Shown: positions 8,308 to 17,499 of the stretch, piece by piece
How the letters are laid out: each line of letters begins with the position of its first letter
How positions within the stretch are numbered: the stretch's first letter is position 1
Assembly: GCF_002900365.1 (NCBI RefSeq)
Contig: NZ_CP025979.1
Coordinates: 4,526,001 to 4,590,000 of the forward strand
Origin: Escherichia marmotae
GTDB taxonomy: Bacteria > Pseudomonadota > Gammaproteobacteria > Enterobacterales > Enterobacteriaceae
Length of the DNA: 64,000 bases
Direction of reading: 5' to 3'
Program-made: the position numbers and the translations under genes
Notes under the pieces: generated by a model
The model's input: only the letters and a program-made list of their open reading frames with translations
The model's database searches: none
Told to the model about the DNA's origin: nothing

Positions 8308-10323
8308 ATGGCTGAACTGACTGCGCTACACACATTAACAGCGCAAATGAAACGCGAAGGGATTCGCCGCTTGTTGGTGTTGAGCGGGGAAGAGGGCTGG
8401 TGCTGTGAACATGCACTGAAATTGCGTGACATATTACCCGGTGACTGGTTGTGGGTTTCGCCGCAGCCAACTACTGAAAACCACTGTACGCCATCGGCGC
8501 TACAAACTTTGCTGGGGCGCGAGTTCTGTCATGCCGTATTTGACGCCCACCAGGGTTTTGATGCTGCAGCATTTGCGGCGCTTAGTGGGACACTGAAAGC
8601 GGGAAGTTGGTTGGTTTTGTTGCTTCCTGTATGGGAAGAATGGGAAAACCATCCCGATGCCGATTCTCTGCGCTGGAGTGATTGCTCCAGTCCCATTACT
8701 ACTCCACATTTTGTCCAACATCTCAAATGCGTCCTTACGACGGAGAACGATGCTATTCTCTGGCGACAAAACCAGCCGCTAACGTTGGCTGACTTTGTTC
8801 CCCGTACTGACTGGCAACCCGCTACTGGCGCACCACAGCCGGAACAGCAACGGATACTACAGCAGCTTCTGACCATGCCGCCTGGCGTGGCCGCGGTAAC
8901 TGCTGCGCGCGGGCGCGGTAAGTCGGCACTGGCGGGGCAACTCATTTCCCGTATCGCAGGTCGTGCGATTGTTACTGCGCCTGCGAAAGCCGCAACGGAT
9001 GTGCTGGCACAGTTTGCGGGCGAGAAATATCGCTTTGTGGCACCAGATGTATTATTAGCCAGCAATGAGAAAGCCGACTGGCTGGTGGTCGATGAAGCTG
9101 CAGCCATTCCCGCACCGTTACTGCATCAACTGGTATCGCGTTTTCCGCGTACTTTGTTAACCACTACGGTGCAGGGCTATGAAGGCACCGGGCGCGGATT
9201 TTTGCTGAAATTTTGCGCTCGTTTTCCGCATCTGCAACGTTTTGAATTGCAACAACCGATCCGTTGGGCGCAGGGATGTCCACTGGAAAAAGTGGTCAGC
9301 GAGGCACTGGTTTTTGACGATGAAAATTTCACGCACGCACCACAAGGCGAGATCACCATTTCTCCATTTGAACAGATATTATGGCGCAGTGAGCCGGAAA
9401 CACCGTTAAAGGTTTATCAATTATTGTCTGGTGCGCACTACCGGACGTCGCCACTGGATTTACGGCGGATGATGGACGCACCCGGGCAACATTTCCTACA
9501 GGCGACTTGCGAAAACGAGATCGCCGGGGCGCTATGGTTGGTGGATGAAGGCGGATTATCTGAACAACTCAGTCAGGCGGTCTGGGCCGGTTTTCGTCGT
9601 CCGCGGGGAAATCTGGTGGCTCAATCGCTGGCAGCGCACGGCAGCAATCCACTGGCGGCGACATTACGCGGGCGGCGTGTCAGTCGGATAGCCGTTCATC
9701 CGGCGCGTCAACGGGAAGGCATAGGACAACAGCTTATTGTCAGCGCCCTGAAATATACGTATGACCTCGATTATCTTTCTGTGAGTTTTGGTTACACCGA
9801 TGAATTATGGCGCTTCTGGCAACGATGTGGTTTTGTGCTGGTGCGGATAGGTAACCATCGCGAAGCCAGCAGCGGCTGTTATACGGCGATAGCGCTGTTA
9901 CCTGTTAGCGAAGCGGGGAAACAACTGGCGGAGCGTGAGCATGACCGTTTACGCCGCGATGCGCAAATTCTCGCGCAGTGGAATGGCGAAACTATTCCGG
10001 TTGATCGGCTAAACGACACCGTGCTTTCTGACGACGACTGGCTTGAACTGGCTGGTTTTGCTTTCGCTCATCGTCCGCTTTTAACGTCGTTAGGTTGTTT
10101 AACGCGTCTGCTACAAACCAGTGAACTGGCGTTACCGGCGCTGCGTGGACGCTTGCAGAAAAGCGTCAGCGACGCGCGGTTATGTACCACACTTAAACTT
10201 TCAGGCCGTAAGGCATTGCTGTCCCGCCAACGCGAAGAAGCCGTGCAGGCGCTATTGGCACTTGATGATGTTCGCACTGAACGCCTGCGCGATGGCATAA
10301 CGCAATGGCAATTTTTTCACTGA
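8308..10323 (+). CDS. tmcA: tRNA(Met) cytidine acetyltransferase TmcA
   Basis: A 671-residue enzyme forming N4-acetylcytidine at the wobble position of elongator tRNA(Met), using acetyl-CoA and ATP. Domains run in order: an N-terminal DUF1726-like region (about 1-170), an RNA-helicase-type module with Walker A ARGRGKSALAG near 200 and Walker B-like LVVDEAAAIP near 255, a GNAT acetyltransferase domain with IAVHPARQREGIGQQL near 465, and a C-terminal tRNA-binding tail. Compared with my memory of the K-12 protein it differs at scattered positions throughout, more than its neighbours do. Confidence 0.95.
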   Translation: MAELTALHTLTAQMKREGIRRLLVLSGEEGWCCEHALKLRDILPGDWLWVSPQPTTENHCTPSALQTLLGREFCHAVFDAHQGFDAAAFAALSGTLKAGSWLVLLLPVWEEWENHPDADSLRWSDCSSPITTPHFVQHLKCVLTTENDAILWRQNQPLTLADFVPRTDWQPATGAPQPEQQRILQQLLTMPPGVAAVTAARGRGKSALAGQLISRIAGRAIVTAPAKAATDVLAQFAGEKYRFVAPDVLLASNEKADWLVVDEAAAIPAPLLHQLVSRFPRTLLTTTVQGYEGTGRGFLLKFCARFPHLQRFELQQPIRWAQGCPLEKVVSEALVFDDENFTHAPQGEITISPFEQILWRSEPETPLKVYQLLSGAHYRTSPLDLRRMMDAPGQHFLQATCENEIAGALWLVDEGGLSEQLSQAVWAGFRRPRGNLVAQSLAAHGSNPLAATLRGRRVSRIAVHPARQREGIGQQLIVSALKYTYDLDYLSVSFGYTDELWRFWQRCGFVLVRIGNHREASSGCYTAIALLPVSEAGKQLAEREHDRLRRDAQILAQWNGETIPVDRLNDTVLSDDDWLELAGFAFAHRPLLTSLGCLTRLLQTSELALPALRGRLQKSVSDARLCTTLKLSGRKALLSRQREEAVQALLALDDVRTERLRDGITQWQFFH

Positions 10324-10396
10324 CTCCTTCAATTTTCTCTCATGGTCATTGTGAGTCAGCGGCGTAAAATTACTGACATCAGTTAAGGAGTTCGCC

Positions 10397-11095
10397 ATGA
10401 AACATGACCATTTTGTTGTTCAAAGTCCGGACAAACCAGCGCAACAGTTGTTACTGCTTTTCCACGGTGTTGGGGATAATCCAGTGGCGATGGGGGAAAT
10501 CGGCAGTTGGTTTGCGCCGCTGTTTCCGGATGCGCTGGTGGTGAGTGTCGGCGGCGCGGAGCCGAGTGGTAATCCGGCAGGGCGTCAATGGTTTTCGGTG
10601 CAGGGTATAACGGAAGAAAATCGCCAGGCGAGGGTAGATGCCATCATGCCGACGTTTATTGAGACGGTACGCTACTGGCAGAAACAGAGCGGAGTAGGGG
10701 CTAACGCCACGGCGCTGATCGGTTTCTCACAAGGGGCGATTATGGCGCTGGAGAGCATTAAGGCCGAACCGGGTCTTGCCTCACGCGTAATAGCCTTTAA
10801 CGGGCGTTATGCCAGCCTGCCGGAAAGCGCATCTACTGCCACGACAATTCACTTGATTCACGGTGGTGAAGATCCGGTTATCGATCTGGCACATGCGGTT
10901 GCGGCACAAGAAGCGTTAATTAGCGCTGGTGGTGATGTCACGCTGGATATCGTGGAAGATTTGGGGCATGCGATCGATAATCGCAGTATGCAATTTGCCC
11001 TGGATCACTTGCGTTATACCATTCCGAAACATTACTTCGACGAAGCGTTAAGCGGCGGTAAGCCCGGTGATAATGATGTGATTGAAATGATGTGA
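10397..11095 (+). CDS. ypfH: Esterase YpfH (alpha/beta hydrolase)
   Basis: A 232-residue alpha/beta hydrolase of the carboxylesterase/phospholipase type. Visible are the oxyanion region LLLFHGVGDN, the nucleophile elbow GFSQGA (Ser near residue 115), the acid in HGGEDPVID near 157, and the histidine in EDLGHAID near 193. E. coli YpfH hydrolyses short acyl esters in vitro; its physiological substrate is unknown. There is no signal peptide, so it is cytoplasmic. The ATG follows AAGGAG. Confidence 0.92.
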   Translation: MKHDHFVVQSPDKPAQQLLLLFHGVGDNPVAMGEIGSWFAPLFPDALVVSVGGAEPSGNPAGRQWFSVQGITEENRQARVDAIMPTFIETVRYWQKQSGVGANATALIGFSQGAIMALESIKAEPGLASRVIAFNGRYASLPESASTATTIHLIHGGEDPVIDLAHAVAAQEALISAGGDVTLDIVEDLGHAIDNRSMQFALDHLRYTIPKHYFDEALSGGKPGDNDVIEMM

Positions 11096-11113
11096 AAAAC
11101 AGGTGCCAGGTGC

Positions 11114-11190
<77 letters not shown>

Positions 11191-11223
11191 GTTGAAGGTC
11201 AGACATTGTCCGGCTCCTCCAGC

Positions 11224-11424
11224 TTACTTCTTCGGTTGATCCTTCTTCGGCCAGTCGTCGTCATCGTCCCACTTATCGTTGAAATCACGATGCGGGGGAA
11301 GCTCCGGCTTGTTGGCGAGAAATTTCTTATGGTCGACGCGCTTGAGATCTTTGATCACATTCAGCAGAACGCCCACCAAAAAGACAATCACCAGAATCCA
11401 CCAATATTTAGCCAGCCAGTCCAT
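11224..11424 (-). CDS. ypfN: Small membrane protein YpfN (UPF0370)
   Basis: A 66-residue protein with one N-terminal membrane span (about 4-24, [19 protein letters not shown]) and a charged, lysine- and aspartate-rich cytoplasmic tail. It matches E. coli YpfN; its function is unknown. It lies 27 bp downstream of dapE on the same strand, so it is probably the last gene of a yffB-dapE-ypfN transcript. Confidence 0.9.
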
Positions 11425-11451
11425 GCTTATTTCCTCTTGCAGAACTACTCA

Positions 11452-12579
11452 TCAGGCGACGAGCTGTTCCATGATACGTTGATACATACGGGCAAGTAGC
11501 TGCAGGTCGGCAGCATTGACGCATTCATTAATTTTATGAATGGTGGCATTGACCGGCCCGAGTTCCACCACCTGCGCCCCCATGCGGGCAATAAAGCGCC
11601 CATCGGACGTTCCGCCTGTGGTCAGTAGCTGCGGTTTAATTTCATTATAGTGCTCAATAGCGTTGACTACCGCATCGACCAGTTTACCGCGCGCGGTCAA
11701 AAATGGCTGTCCGGAAAGCCACCAGTCAACGGTGTAGCGTAGCTGATATTTTTCCAGTAACGCATGAACCTGCGCTTTGATCATTTCGTCTGTCAGTTCA
11801 GTACTGAAACGAAAGTTAAACTGTATAAACAGCTCACCCGGAATGACGTTATTACTACCAGTACCCGCCTGAATATTGGCTACCTGCATACTGGTTGCCG
11901 GGAAAAATTCATTACCCTTATCCCACTCGATAGCCACTAACTCATTGAGGAAAGGTGCTGCGCGATGCACGGGGTTATCTGCAAGGTGTGGGTAGGCTAC
12001 GTGTCCCTGCACGCCATGAATAGTAAGGTTACAGGTCAACGAGCCGCGACGGCCATTTTTCACTACATCACCGACAACTTCGATACTCGACGGTTCGCCA
12101 ACCAGGCAGTAATCCAACCGTTCACGACGCGCCATTAAGGTTTCAACCACTTTGACCGTGCCGTTGTGGGCGCTGGCCTCTTCGTCTGAGGTGATCAGAA
12201 ACGCCAGTCGACCTTTATGGTTGGGATGTTGCGCGACAAAGCGTTCTGCCGCCACGACCATCGCCGCCAACGACCCTTTCATATCTGCCGCGCCGCGCCC
12301 GAATAACATACCATCACGAATGGTCGGTTCAAATGGTGGGTTGATCCAACGGTCGGCATCGCCAGGCGGTACAACGTCGGTATGTCCGGCAAAGGCTAAC
12401 GTTTCTCCCTGTCCACGCCACGCCCAGAAATTCTGCGTATCCGCAAAGTCCATGCGTTCGACGGTAAAACCGATCGCCTGTAAACGTTCGATCATAATTG
12501 CCTGACACCCTGCGTCATCAGGACTTAAGGATGGGCGGCGAATAAGCTGCTGTGTCAGCTCAATAACCGGACACGACAT
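11452..12579 (-). CDS. dapE: Succinyl-diaminopimelate desuccinylase DapE
   Basis: A 375-residue M20-family di-zinc hydrolase that releases LL-diaminopimelate and succinate in lysine and peptidoglycan precursor synthesis. Zinc ligands are visible: H66 and D68 in GHTDVVPPGD, D99 in GAADMKG, the EE pair at 133-134 in TSDEEAS, and the late histidine in ATIHKINE. A dimerisation domain lies at about 180-290. The yffB stop lies three bases upstream, so it is co-transcribed with yffB. Confidence 0.97.
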   Translation of the reverse strand: MSCPVIELTQQLIRRPSLSPDDAGCQAIMIERLQAIGFTVERMDFADTQNFWAWRGQGETLAFAGHTDVVPPGDADRWINPPFEPTIRDGMLFGRGAADMKGSLAAMVVAAERFVAQHPNHKGRLAFLITSDEEASAHNGTVKVVETLMARRERLDYCLVGEPSSIEVVGDVVKNGRRGSLTCNLTIHGVQGHVAYPHLADNPVHRAAPFLNELVAIEWDKGNEFFPATSMQVANIQAGTGSNNVIPGELFIQFNFRFSTELTDEMIKAQVHALLEKYQLRYTVDWWLSGQPFLTARGKLVDAVVNAIEHYNEIKPQLLTTGGTSDGRFIARMGAQVVELGPVNATIHKINECVNAADLQLLARMYQRIMEQLVA

Positions 12580-12582
12580 AGA

Positions 12583-12939
12583 CTACACCTCATGGAAAAA
12601 TTGCTGATAACTGGATTCACTGAAACCCAGCAGCATAGGCTTCCCGGGCGCGCAGAGCAATGGGCGTTTGATAATTGCAGGCATTTCAGTCATTAATGCC
12701 GCAGCAGACGCCGCATCGGTGATTTTATTGCGAGTGATTTCGTCCAGTTTACGCCAGGTGGTGCCACGGGTGTTGAGTAACGCTTCCCAGCCTAATTCGT
12801 TGATAAATGAGTTCAGCAATTCACTGTCCAGACCATCAACACGGTAATCGTGAAAGCGAAAGTCAATGCTATTGGTTTCCAGCCAACGGCGGGCTTTTTT
12901 AATGGTGTCACAGTTTTTGATGCCGTAAAGGGTAACCAT
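12583..12939 (-). CDS. yffB: Spx/ArsC-family protein YffB
   Basis: A 118-residue ArsC/Spx-family protein with a single redox cysteine at residue 10 (GIKNCDTIKKA) and the family's C-terminal RPLL motif. The E. coli YffB function is not established. I chose ATG 12939 (MVTLYG), preceded by AAAAGGATTC. The open frame continues 18 codons upstream with a non-conserved hydrophobic stretch. First gene of the likely yffB-dapE-ypfN operon. Confidence 0.9.
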   Translation of the reverse strand: MVTLYGIKNCDTIKKARRWLETNSIDFRFHDYRVDGLDSELLNSFINELGWEALLNTRGTTWRKLDEITRNKITDAASAAALMTEMPAIIKRPLLCAPGKPMLLGFSESSYQQFFHEV

Positions 12940-13317
12940 AATGAATCCTTTTGCGATTATTAAGAATAAATAATCATTTAACGGGCAATACATTTCCCCT
13001 GCAAATGATTGTCAGAGAATATAACATTATTAAGGTATTTCACTTAACAACTATTAAATAATTGTGAGCAGTTTGAACGCAATTATTAAGAATATTCCCC
13101 TAGGTATCTGTCTGTATTTCAAGCAGAATTGATTCAGTATTAGAATCCGTATGAATATGTTGAAATGTTGCTTTGCATCACATAAAAATCCCTGTCTCAG
13201 GGCCATAGTATTTACATAGGTTTTGCCCCGGAGGTAGTAATCACAGCAATCGAATAAATTAGCTTCACCACGGTATATTGTTTCCGTAGAATACCCATAA
13301 TTATAAGAGAGGTTGTT
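12940..13317. other. Intergenic region upstream of ypfM and yffB
   Basis: 378 bp, AT-rich, with no credible long reading frame. It must hold the promoter of yffB (minus) and of ypfM (plus). A small hairpin CCCTG-TCT-CAGGG lies at 13190-13202 and an orphan purine-rich GGAGG near 13230 has no start codon at working distance. A possible -10 TATAAT-like segment (CATAATTATAAG) is near 13296. Confidence 0.4.
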
Positions 13318-13377
13318 ATGATTGAACGTGAACTGGGGAACTGGAAAGACTTTATCGAAGTTATGCTTCGTAAGTAA
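13318..13377 (+). CDS. ypfM: Small protein YpfM (19 residues)
   Basis: ATG 13318 opens a 19-codon frame, MIERELGNWKDFIEVMLRK, matching the E. coli small protein YpfM whose expression has been demonstrated in K-12. It is preceded by the ribosome-binding site AAGAGAGG. It is amphipathic with no membrane span; its function is unknown. It is followed by two hairpins and is convergent with acrD. Confidence 0.88.
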   Translation: MIERELGNWKDFIEVMLRK

Positions 13378-13400
13378 TTACCAGGACAAAAGGTAAAATG

Positions 13401-13425
13401 AAAGAACCTGATGAACAGGTTCTTT
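13401..13425. terminator. Hairpin after ypfM
   Basis: A perfect 10-bp stem AAAGAACCTG / CAGGTTCTTT with a 5-nt loop, 23 bp after the ypfM stop. Its A- and T-rich base gives it some terminator character in both directions. Confidence 0.6.
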
Positions 13426-13438
13426 ATCAGAAAGTTGA

Positions 13439-13470
13439 AAAAGGCGACACGTTGGCATGTCGCCTTTTTT
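13439..13470. terminator. Bidirectional terminator between ypfM and acrD
   Basis: An 11-bp stem AAAAGGCGACA / TGTCGCCTTTT with a T-run on the plus strand and an A-run at the other foot, five bases from the acrD stop. It can end ypfM transcription on the plus strand and acrD transcription on the minus strand. Confidence 0.85.
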
Positions 13471-13475
13471 ATTGT

Positions 13476-16400
13476 TTATTCCGGCCGGGGTTTCAGCGGG
13501 AAGCGGCGACGTACCAGCACAAAGAATAGCGGTACGAAGTAAATTGCCAGAATGGTAGCGGAAATCATCCCCCCCATTACGCCAGTACCAACCGCATGTT
13601 GTCCGCCGGAGCCAGCACCGCTGCTGACTGCCATCGGCAGTACGCCGAAGACAAACGCCAGCGAGGTCATTAAAATCGGGCGTAAACGCTGGCGGCAGGC
13701 ATAAAGCGTTGCTTCAAAAAGGTCGTGGCCTTTTTGATTCATCTCGTTAGCGAACTCGACAATCAGAATGGCGTTTTTCGCTGATAAACCAATGACCGTT
13801 AACAGTCCCACCTGGAAATAAACATCGTTTTCCAGCCCACGCATCCAGGTTGCCAGCAGCGCGCCGATAACCCCCAATGGCACGACCAGCATCACCGAGA
13901 ACGGCACCGACCAGCTTTCGTACAGTGCTGCCAGACACAGGAACACGACCAGCAATGAAATCGCATACAGCGCCGGAGCCTGCGCGCCGGAAAGCCGTTC
14001 CTGATACGACATTGCCGTCCACTCCAGACCGAAGCCGTTCGGCAATTGCTGAACTAACGATTCCATAATATCCATTGCAGTACCGGTACTGACGCCCGGC
14101 GCAGCTTCCCCGACAATCTCTACCGCGGAATAACCGTTATAGCGTTCCAGACGCGGCGAACCTGTTTCCCAGCGGGAGGTCGCGAAGGCAGAGAAAGGCA
14201 CCATGCTGCCGTCTTTGTTACGCACATACCACAGATTGATGTCATCTGGCAGCATGCGATACGGCGCGGCAGCCTGCACATAGACTTTCTTCACGCGACC
14301 GCGATCCATAAAGTCATTTACATAGCTCGAACCCCACGCGGTTTGCAGCGTGTCGTTAATATCGTCAATGGCAACGCCCAGCGCCTGGGCTTTACGTTGG
14401 TCGATATCAATCTGCAACTGCGGACTGTCATCAAGACCATTATGGCGCACACGGGTTAATTCCGGGTTTTCTGCCGCCAGCGCCAGTAACTGGTTACGTG
14501 CTGCCATTAGTGCATCGTGACCCGCCCCGGCGTGGTCCTGCAACTCCATATCAAAACCCGCAGAACTGCCAAGACCGCTAATTGCTGGCGGGCTGCTGGC
14601 AATAACTCGGGCTTCTTTAATCTTATTAAATTCTTTCGTTGCACGTTCGATAATGGCAAACGAGGTGCCGGTTTTACTGTCGCGTTCGCTCCAGTCTTTC
14701 AGGCGGATAAACATCCGCGCCACGTTTTGGCCGTTGCCGCCAGGGCCAGAACCGACCGTGGCAAACACCGACGTGATGTTGTCTTTCTCATGAGTGAAGT
14801 AATACTTCTCGATCTGTTCCACCACTTTCAGGGTTTGTTGCTGGGTCGAGCCGCTGGGCAACTGCACCGAGGTGGTGAACATGCCACGGTCTTCCAGTGG
14901 CAGGAACGACGTTGGCAGACGCAGGAACAGAAACACCATGCCGCCAAGTAGCAGGACATAAATCACAATCCAGCGCAGGCTGCGGTGGAGAATTTTCGCC
15001 ACCCCTTTTTCGTAGCGTTCGGCGTTGCGGTTGAACATCTGGTTAAACCAGGCAAAAAAGCCTTTCTGCCCGTGATGCTCACCTTTTTTCAGTGGCTTAA
15101 GTAGCGTGGCGCACAGTGCCGGAGTGAGAATCATCGCCACCAGTACCGACAGCACCATCGCCGCAACAATAGTGATGGAGAACTGGCGATAGATAGCCCC
15201 GGTGGTGCCGCCGAAGAAGGCCATTGGCACAAAAACAGCCGAAAGCACCATCGCAATCCCGACCAGCGCGCCCTGGATCTGACTCATCGATTTCCGCGTC
15301 GCCTCGCGGGGCGAAAGTCCGTCTTCGCTCATAATACGTTCGACGTTTTCCACCACCACGATGGCGTCATCCACCAGCAGGCCGATCGCCAGCACCATCG
15401 CGAACATGGTTAAGGTGTTGACGCTGTAACCGAAGGCGTAAAGCACGGAGAAGGTTCCCATCAACACTACCGGTACGGCGATAGTCGGAATCAGCGTGGC
15501 ACGGAAGTTTTGCAGGAACAGGTACATGACGAGGAAAACCAGTGCGATAGCTTCCAGCAGAGTTTTCACCACGTCTTCAATGGAGGCCTTAACAAACGAG
15601 GTGGTTTCATATGCCACCTTGTACTCCAGTCCGGGGGGGAAATACTGCGCCAGTTCATCCAGACGGTTGAGCACCAGCTCCGCCGTTGCCATTTCGTTCG
15701 CGCCGGAGGCCAGTTTTACTCCCAGACCCGAGGCTGGCTTACCATTAAAGCGGCTAAGATAATCATATTTCTCCGCTCCCATTTCGACGGTGGCGACATC
15801 GCCCAGCCTTACTTCTGAACCGTCCTGATTCACCCGCAAGGTGATATCACGGAACTGTTCAGGCGTTTGCAACAGCGACTGAGCGTTAATGGTGGCATTT
15901 AGCGCCTGTTTATCAACAGAAGGTGTTCCGCCAAGTTGCCCAACCGCAATCTGCGCATTCTGCGACTCAATGGCATCAGTGACATCTTTGGCGGTCATCT
16001 GGAAACTGTTCAGTTTTGCCGGATCAAGCCAGATACGCATCGAATACTGCGAACCGTAAGCGTCAATATCACCAACGCCATTAACACGGCTTAACGGATC
16101 CTGAATATTACTGGCAACATAATCGGCAATATCCTGTTTATCCATTGAACCATCAGTAGAGACGAAGGCAATGGTCAGAATGTTGGTGTCGCCGGTTTTA
16201 CGTACCGTTACGCCCTGATTTTGCACCGCCTGGGGGAGTTTACGCATGGCTGATTGCAACTGGTTTTGCACCTGTTGCACTGCTTCGTCCGGGTCTGTGC
16301 CTGCTTTAAAACTGAGCGTCACCGACGCCTGGCCGGTGCCGCTGCTTTGTGACGACATATACATCAGGTTATCGAGGCCAGTCATATTCTGCTCAATAAC

Positions 16401-16589
16401 CTGGGTCACGGTGTTTTCCAGCGTCTGGGCCGACGCGCCAGGATAGTTAGCCGTTACTCGCACATTAGGGGGGGCGAGATCCGGGTATTGTTCAACAGGC
16501 AATGAAAAAATCGCCAGGGTTCCTGTCAGACACAACAGGATTGCCAGTACCCAGGCAAAAATGGGGCGATCAATAAAGAAATTCGCCAT
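13476..16589 (-). CDS. acrD: RND aminoglycoside/multidrug efflux pump AcrD
   Basis: A 1037-residue inner-membrane RND transporter, full length for AcrD. The N-terminal span starts NFFIDRPIFAWVLAI; large periplasmic loops follow the first and seventh spans; the proton-relay pair is in GLLVDDAIVVVENVE (near 400-415); a second block of spans runs from about 870. AcrD works with AcrA and TolC to export aminoglycosides, bile salts and other amphiphiles. Upstream is a perfect-looking BaeR box (16660-16677), so BaeSR envelope-stress control is expected. The autotransporter island lies beyond this promoter and leaves it intact. Confidence 0.97.
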   Translation of the reverse strand: MANFFIDRPIFAWVLAILLCLTGTLAIFSLPVEQYPDLAPPNVRVTANYPGASAQTLENTVTQVIEQNMTGLDNLMYMSSQSSGTGQASVTLSFKAGTDPDEAVQQVQNQLQSAMRKLPQAVQNQGVTVRKTGDTNILTIAFVSTDGSMDKQDIADYVASNIQDPLSRVNGVGDIDAYGSQYSMRIWLDPAKLNSFQMTAKDVTDAIESQNAQIAVGQLGGTPSVDKQALNATINAQSLLQTPEQFRDITLRVNQDGSEVRLGDVATVEMGAEKYDYLSRFNGKPASGLGVKLASGANEMATAELVLNRLDELAQYFPPGLEYKVAYETTSFVKASIEDVVKTLLEAIALVFLVMYLFLQNFRATLIPTIAVPVVLMGTFSVLYAFGYSVNTLTMFAMVLAIGLLVDDAIVVVENVERIMSEDGLSPREATRKSMSQIQGALVGIAMVLSAVFVPMAFFGGTTGAIYRQFSITIVAAMVLSVLVAMILTPALCATLLKPLKKGEHHGQKGFFAWFNQMFNRNAERYEKGVAKILHRSLRWIVIYVLLLGGMVFLFLRLPTSFLPLEDRGMFTTSVQLPSGSTQQQTLKVVEQIEKYYFTHEKDNITSVFATVGSGPGGNGQNVARMFIRLKDWSERDSKTGTSFAIIERATKEFNKIKEARVIASSPPAISGLGSSAGFDMELQDHAGAGHDALMAARNQLLALAAENPELTRVRHNGLDDSPQLQIDIDQRKAQALGVAIDDINDTLQTAWGSSYVNDFMDRGRVKKVYVQAAAPYRMLPDDINLWYVRNKDGSMVPFSAFATSRWETGSPRLERYNGYSAVEIVGEAAPGVSTGTAMDIMESLVQQLPNGFGLEWTAMSYQERLSGAQAPALYAISLLVVFLCLAALYESWSVPFSVMLVVPLGVIGALLATWMRGLENDVYFQVGLLTVIGLSAKNAILIVEFANEMNQKGHDLFEATLYACRQRLRPILMTSLAFVFGVLPMAVSSGAGSGGQHAVGTGVMGGMISATILAIYFVPLFFVLVRRRFPLKPRPE

Positions 16590-16659
16590 TAAAAGAGGAC
16601 CTCGTGTTTCTGCGTATCGTTATGGGCATACCTTGCTTCACTGTAGCGGCAAGGTACGA

Positions 16660-16677
16660 GCCAATCGTGGAGAAAAA
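16660..16677 (-). promoter_or_regulatory. BaeR box upstream of acrD
   Basis: On the minus strand the sequence TTTTTCTCCACGATTGGC fits the BaeR consensus TTTTTCTCCATDATTGGC, as I recall it, in nearly every position. It lies about 70 bp upstream of the acrD ATG. BaeSR induces acrD under indole and envelope stress in E. coli. Confidence 0.8.
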
Positions 16678-17352
16678 AAGGAGATAATGTAAATTATCAG
16701 CACTCGGTAGCAAAGTTTGCATAAGCGTAAAGTAACGGCAGCTATCTCTTTCCATTGCGGTGCATGAACGGAATGTTTTTCTAATTTGTTGAATTTTTAA
16801 TAAAAAATACAGCGATTTTTTATTTTGATATCGCAAGGAAGAGCATCATTCGAACCCTGTCAGCGAAAACTCACCTTTACAAATGTAAAGCCGCAGCAGG
16901 ATGTTAACAAAATTTCTTCTTAACGGAATCGTTGCCCGGCATCGTTTTTCCCGGAGAGCTTGCAAAAAGCGGATATTTCGTTTGTCTGGTTCCATATCAA
17001 TAAGCGAGGAAACTGCTCGTTTTTGCTGACGCTCATCAACATACTAAACACTATTTTATGACTTCTGCTAATAATCATATGAATATATAGAGATATTAAA
17101 TCGATGTCATGTATGATTCTTGTATTTTGTTCGTGTGGAATTATTTTTGATATCTATTGTTTTATACGAATATGACTTGCTCTCTATCTTATTAATTAAC
17201 GTCGGGTATCTTTTTCCTCTATGGTTCTTAAAATGAGAAGACCGTTTTTTTGGTTGAAAATCATATGCTAAGTGATGTGGTAAATATTTTTAGCTTTCTG
17301 AGGAGGTATTTAAATCATCTTGGTAAGTACACCAGAAACTATTCTTCATATG

Positions 17353-17398
17353 GATCGATCTGTTTTATAGATCGATTTTTATTTATCGATCTATAAAA
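17353..17398. promoter_or_regulatory. Cluster of four GATC sites over an inverted repeat
   Basis: GATC occurs at 17353, 17357, 17370 and 17388. The last two sit in mirrored positions of a perfect 14-bp inverted repeat, TTTTATAGATCGAT (17363-17376) and its complement (17385-17398), with an 8-nt loop. Random DNA would show one GATC per 256 bp. Clustered Dam sites upstream of the autotransporter gene agn43 control OxyR/Dam phase variation, so this may be a methylation-sensitive operator. No recognisable OxyR half-site spacing was found. Confidence 0.5.
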
Positions 17399-17478
17399 AC
17401 TATATGACTTTATTTAAATAAACTGTCACTATTTTTAATATCTATTTCATGGAGGGGGTGTCGCTCCGGATGAACTAT

Positions 17479-17499
17479 TGCCAATAAAATATATTGGCA
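17479..17499 (+). promoter_or_regulatory. Hairpin in the putative operon leader
   Basis: A perfect 8-bp inverted repeat TGCCAATA / TATTGGCA with a 5-nt loop, about 500 bp before the heptosyltransferase start. If transcription starts near the GATC cluster this would fold in the leader RNA. There is no T-run, so it is not a classic terminator. Confidence 0.35.

Noticed and set aside
17300..17364. Strong Shine-Dalgarno-like GAGGAGG followed by a 16-codon TTG frame
   Set aside because: The spacing to the TTG is about 13 bp, too long for efficient initiation, and no conserved leader-peptide feature is seen.
17363..17398. The 14-bp inverted repeat read as a Rho-independent terminator
   Set aside because: The arms are AT-rich and no T-run follows on the plus strand; the clustered GATC sites make an operator more likely.
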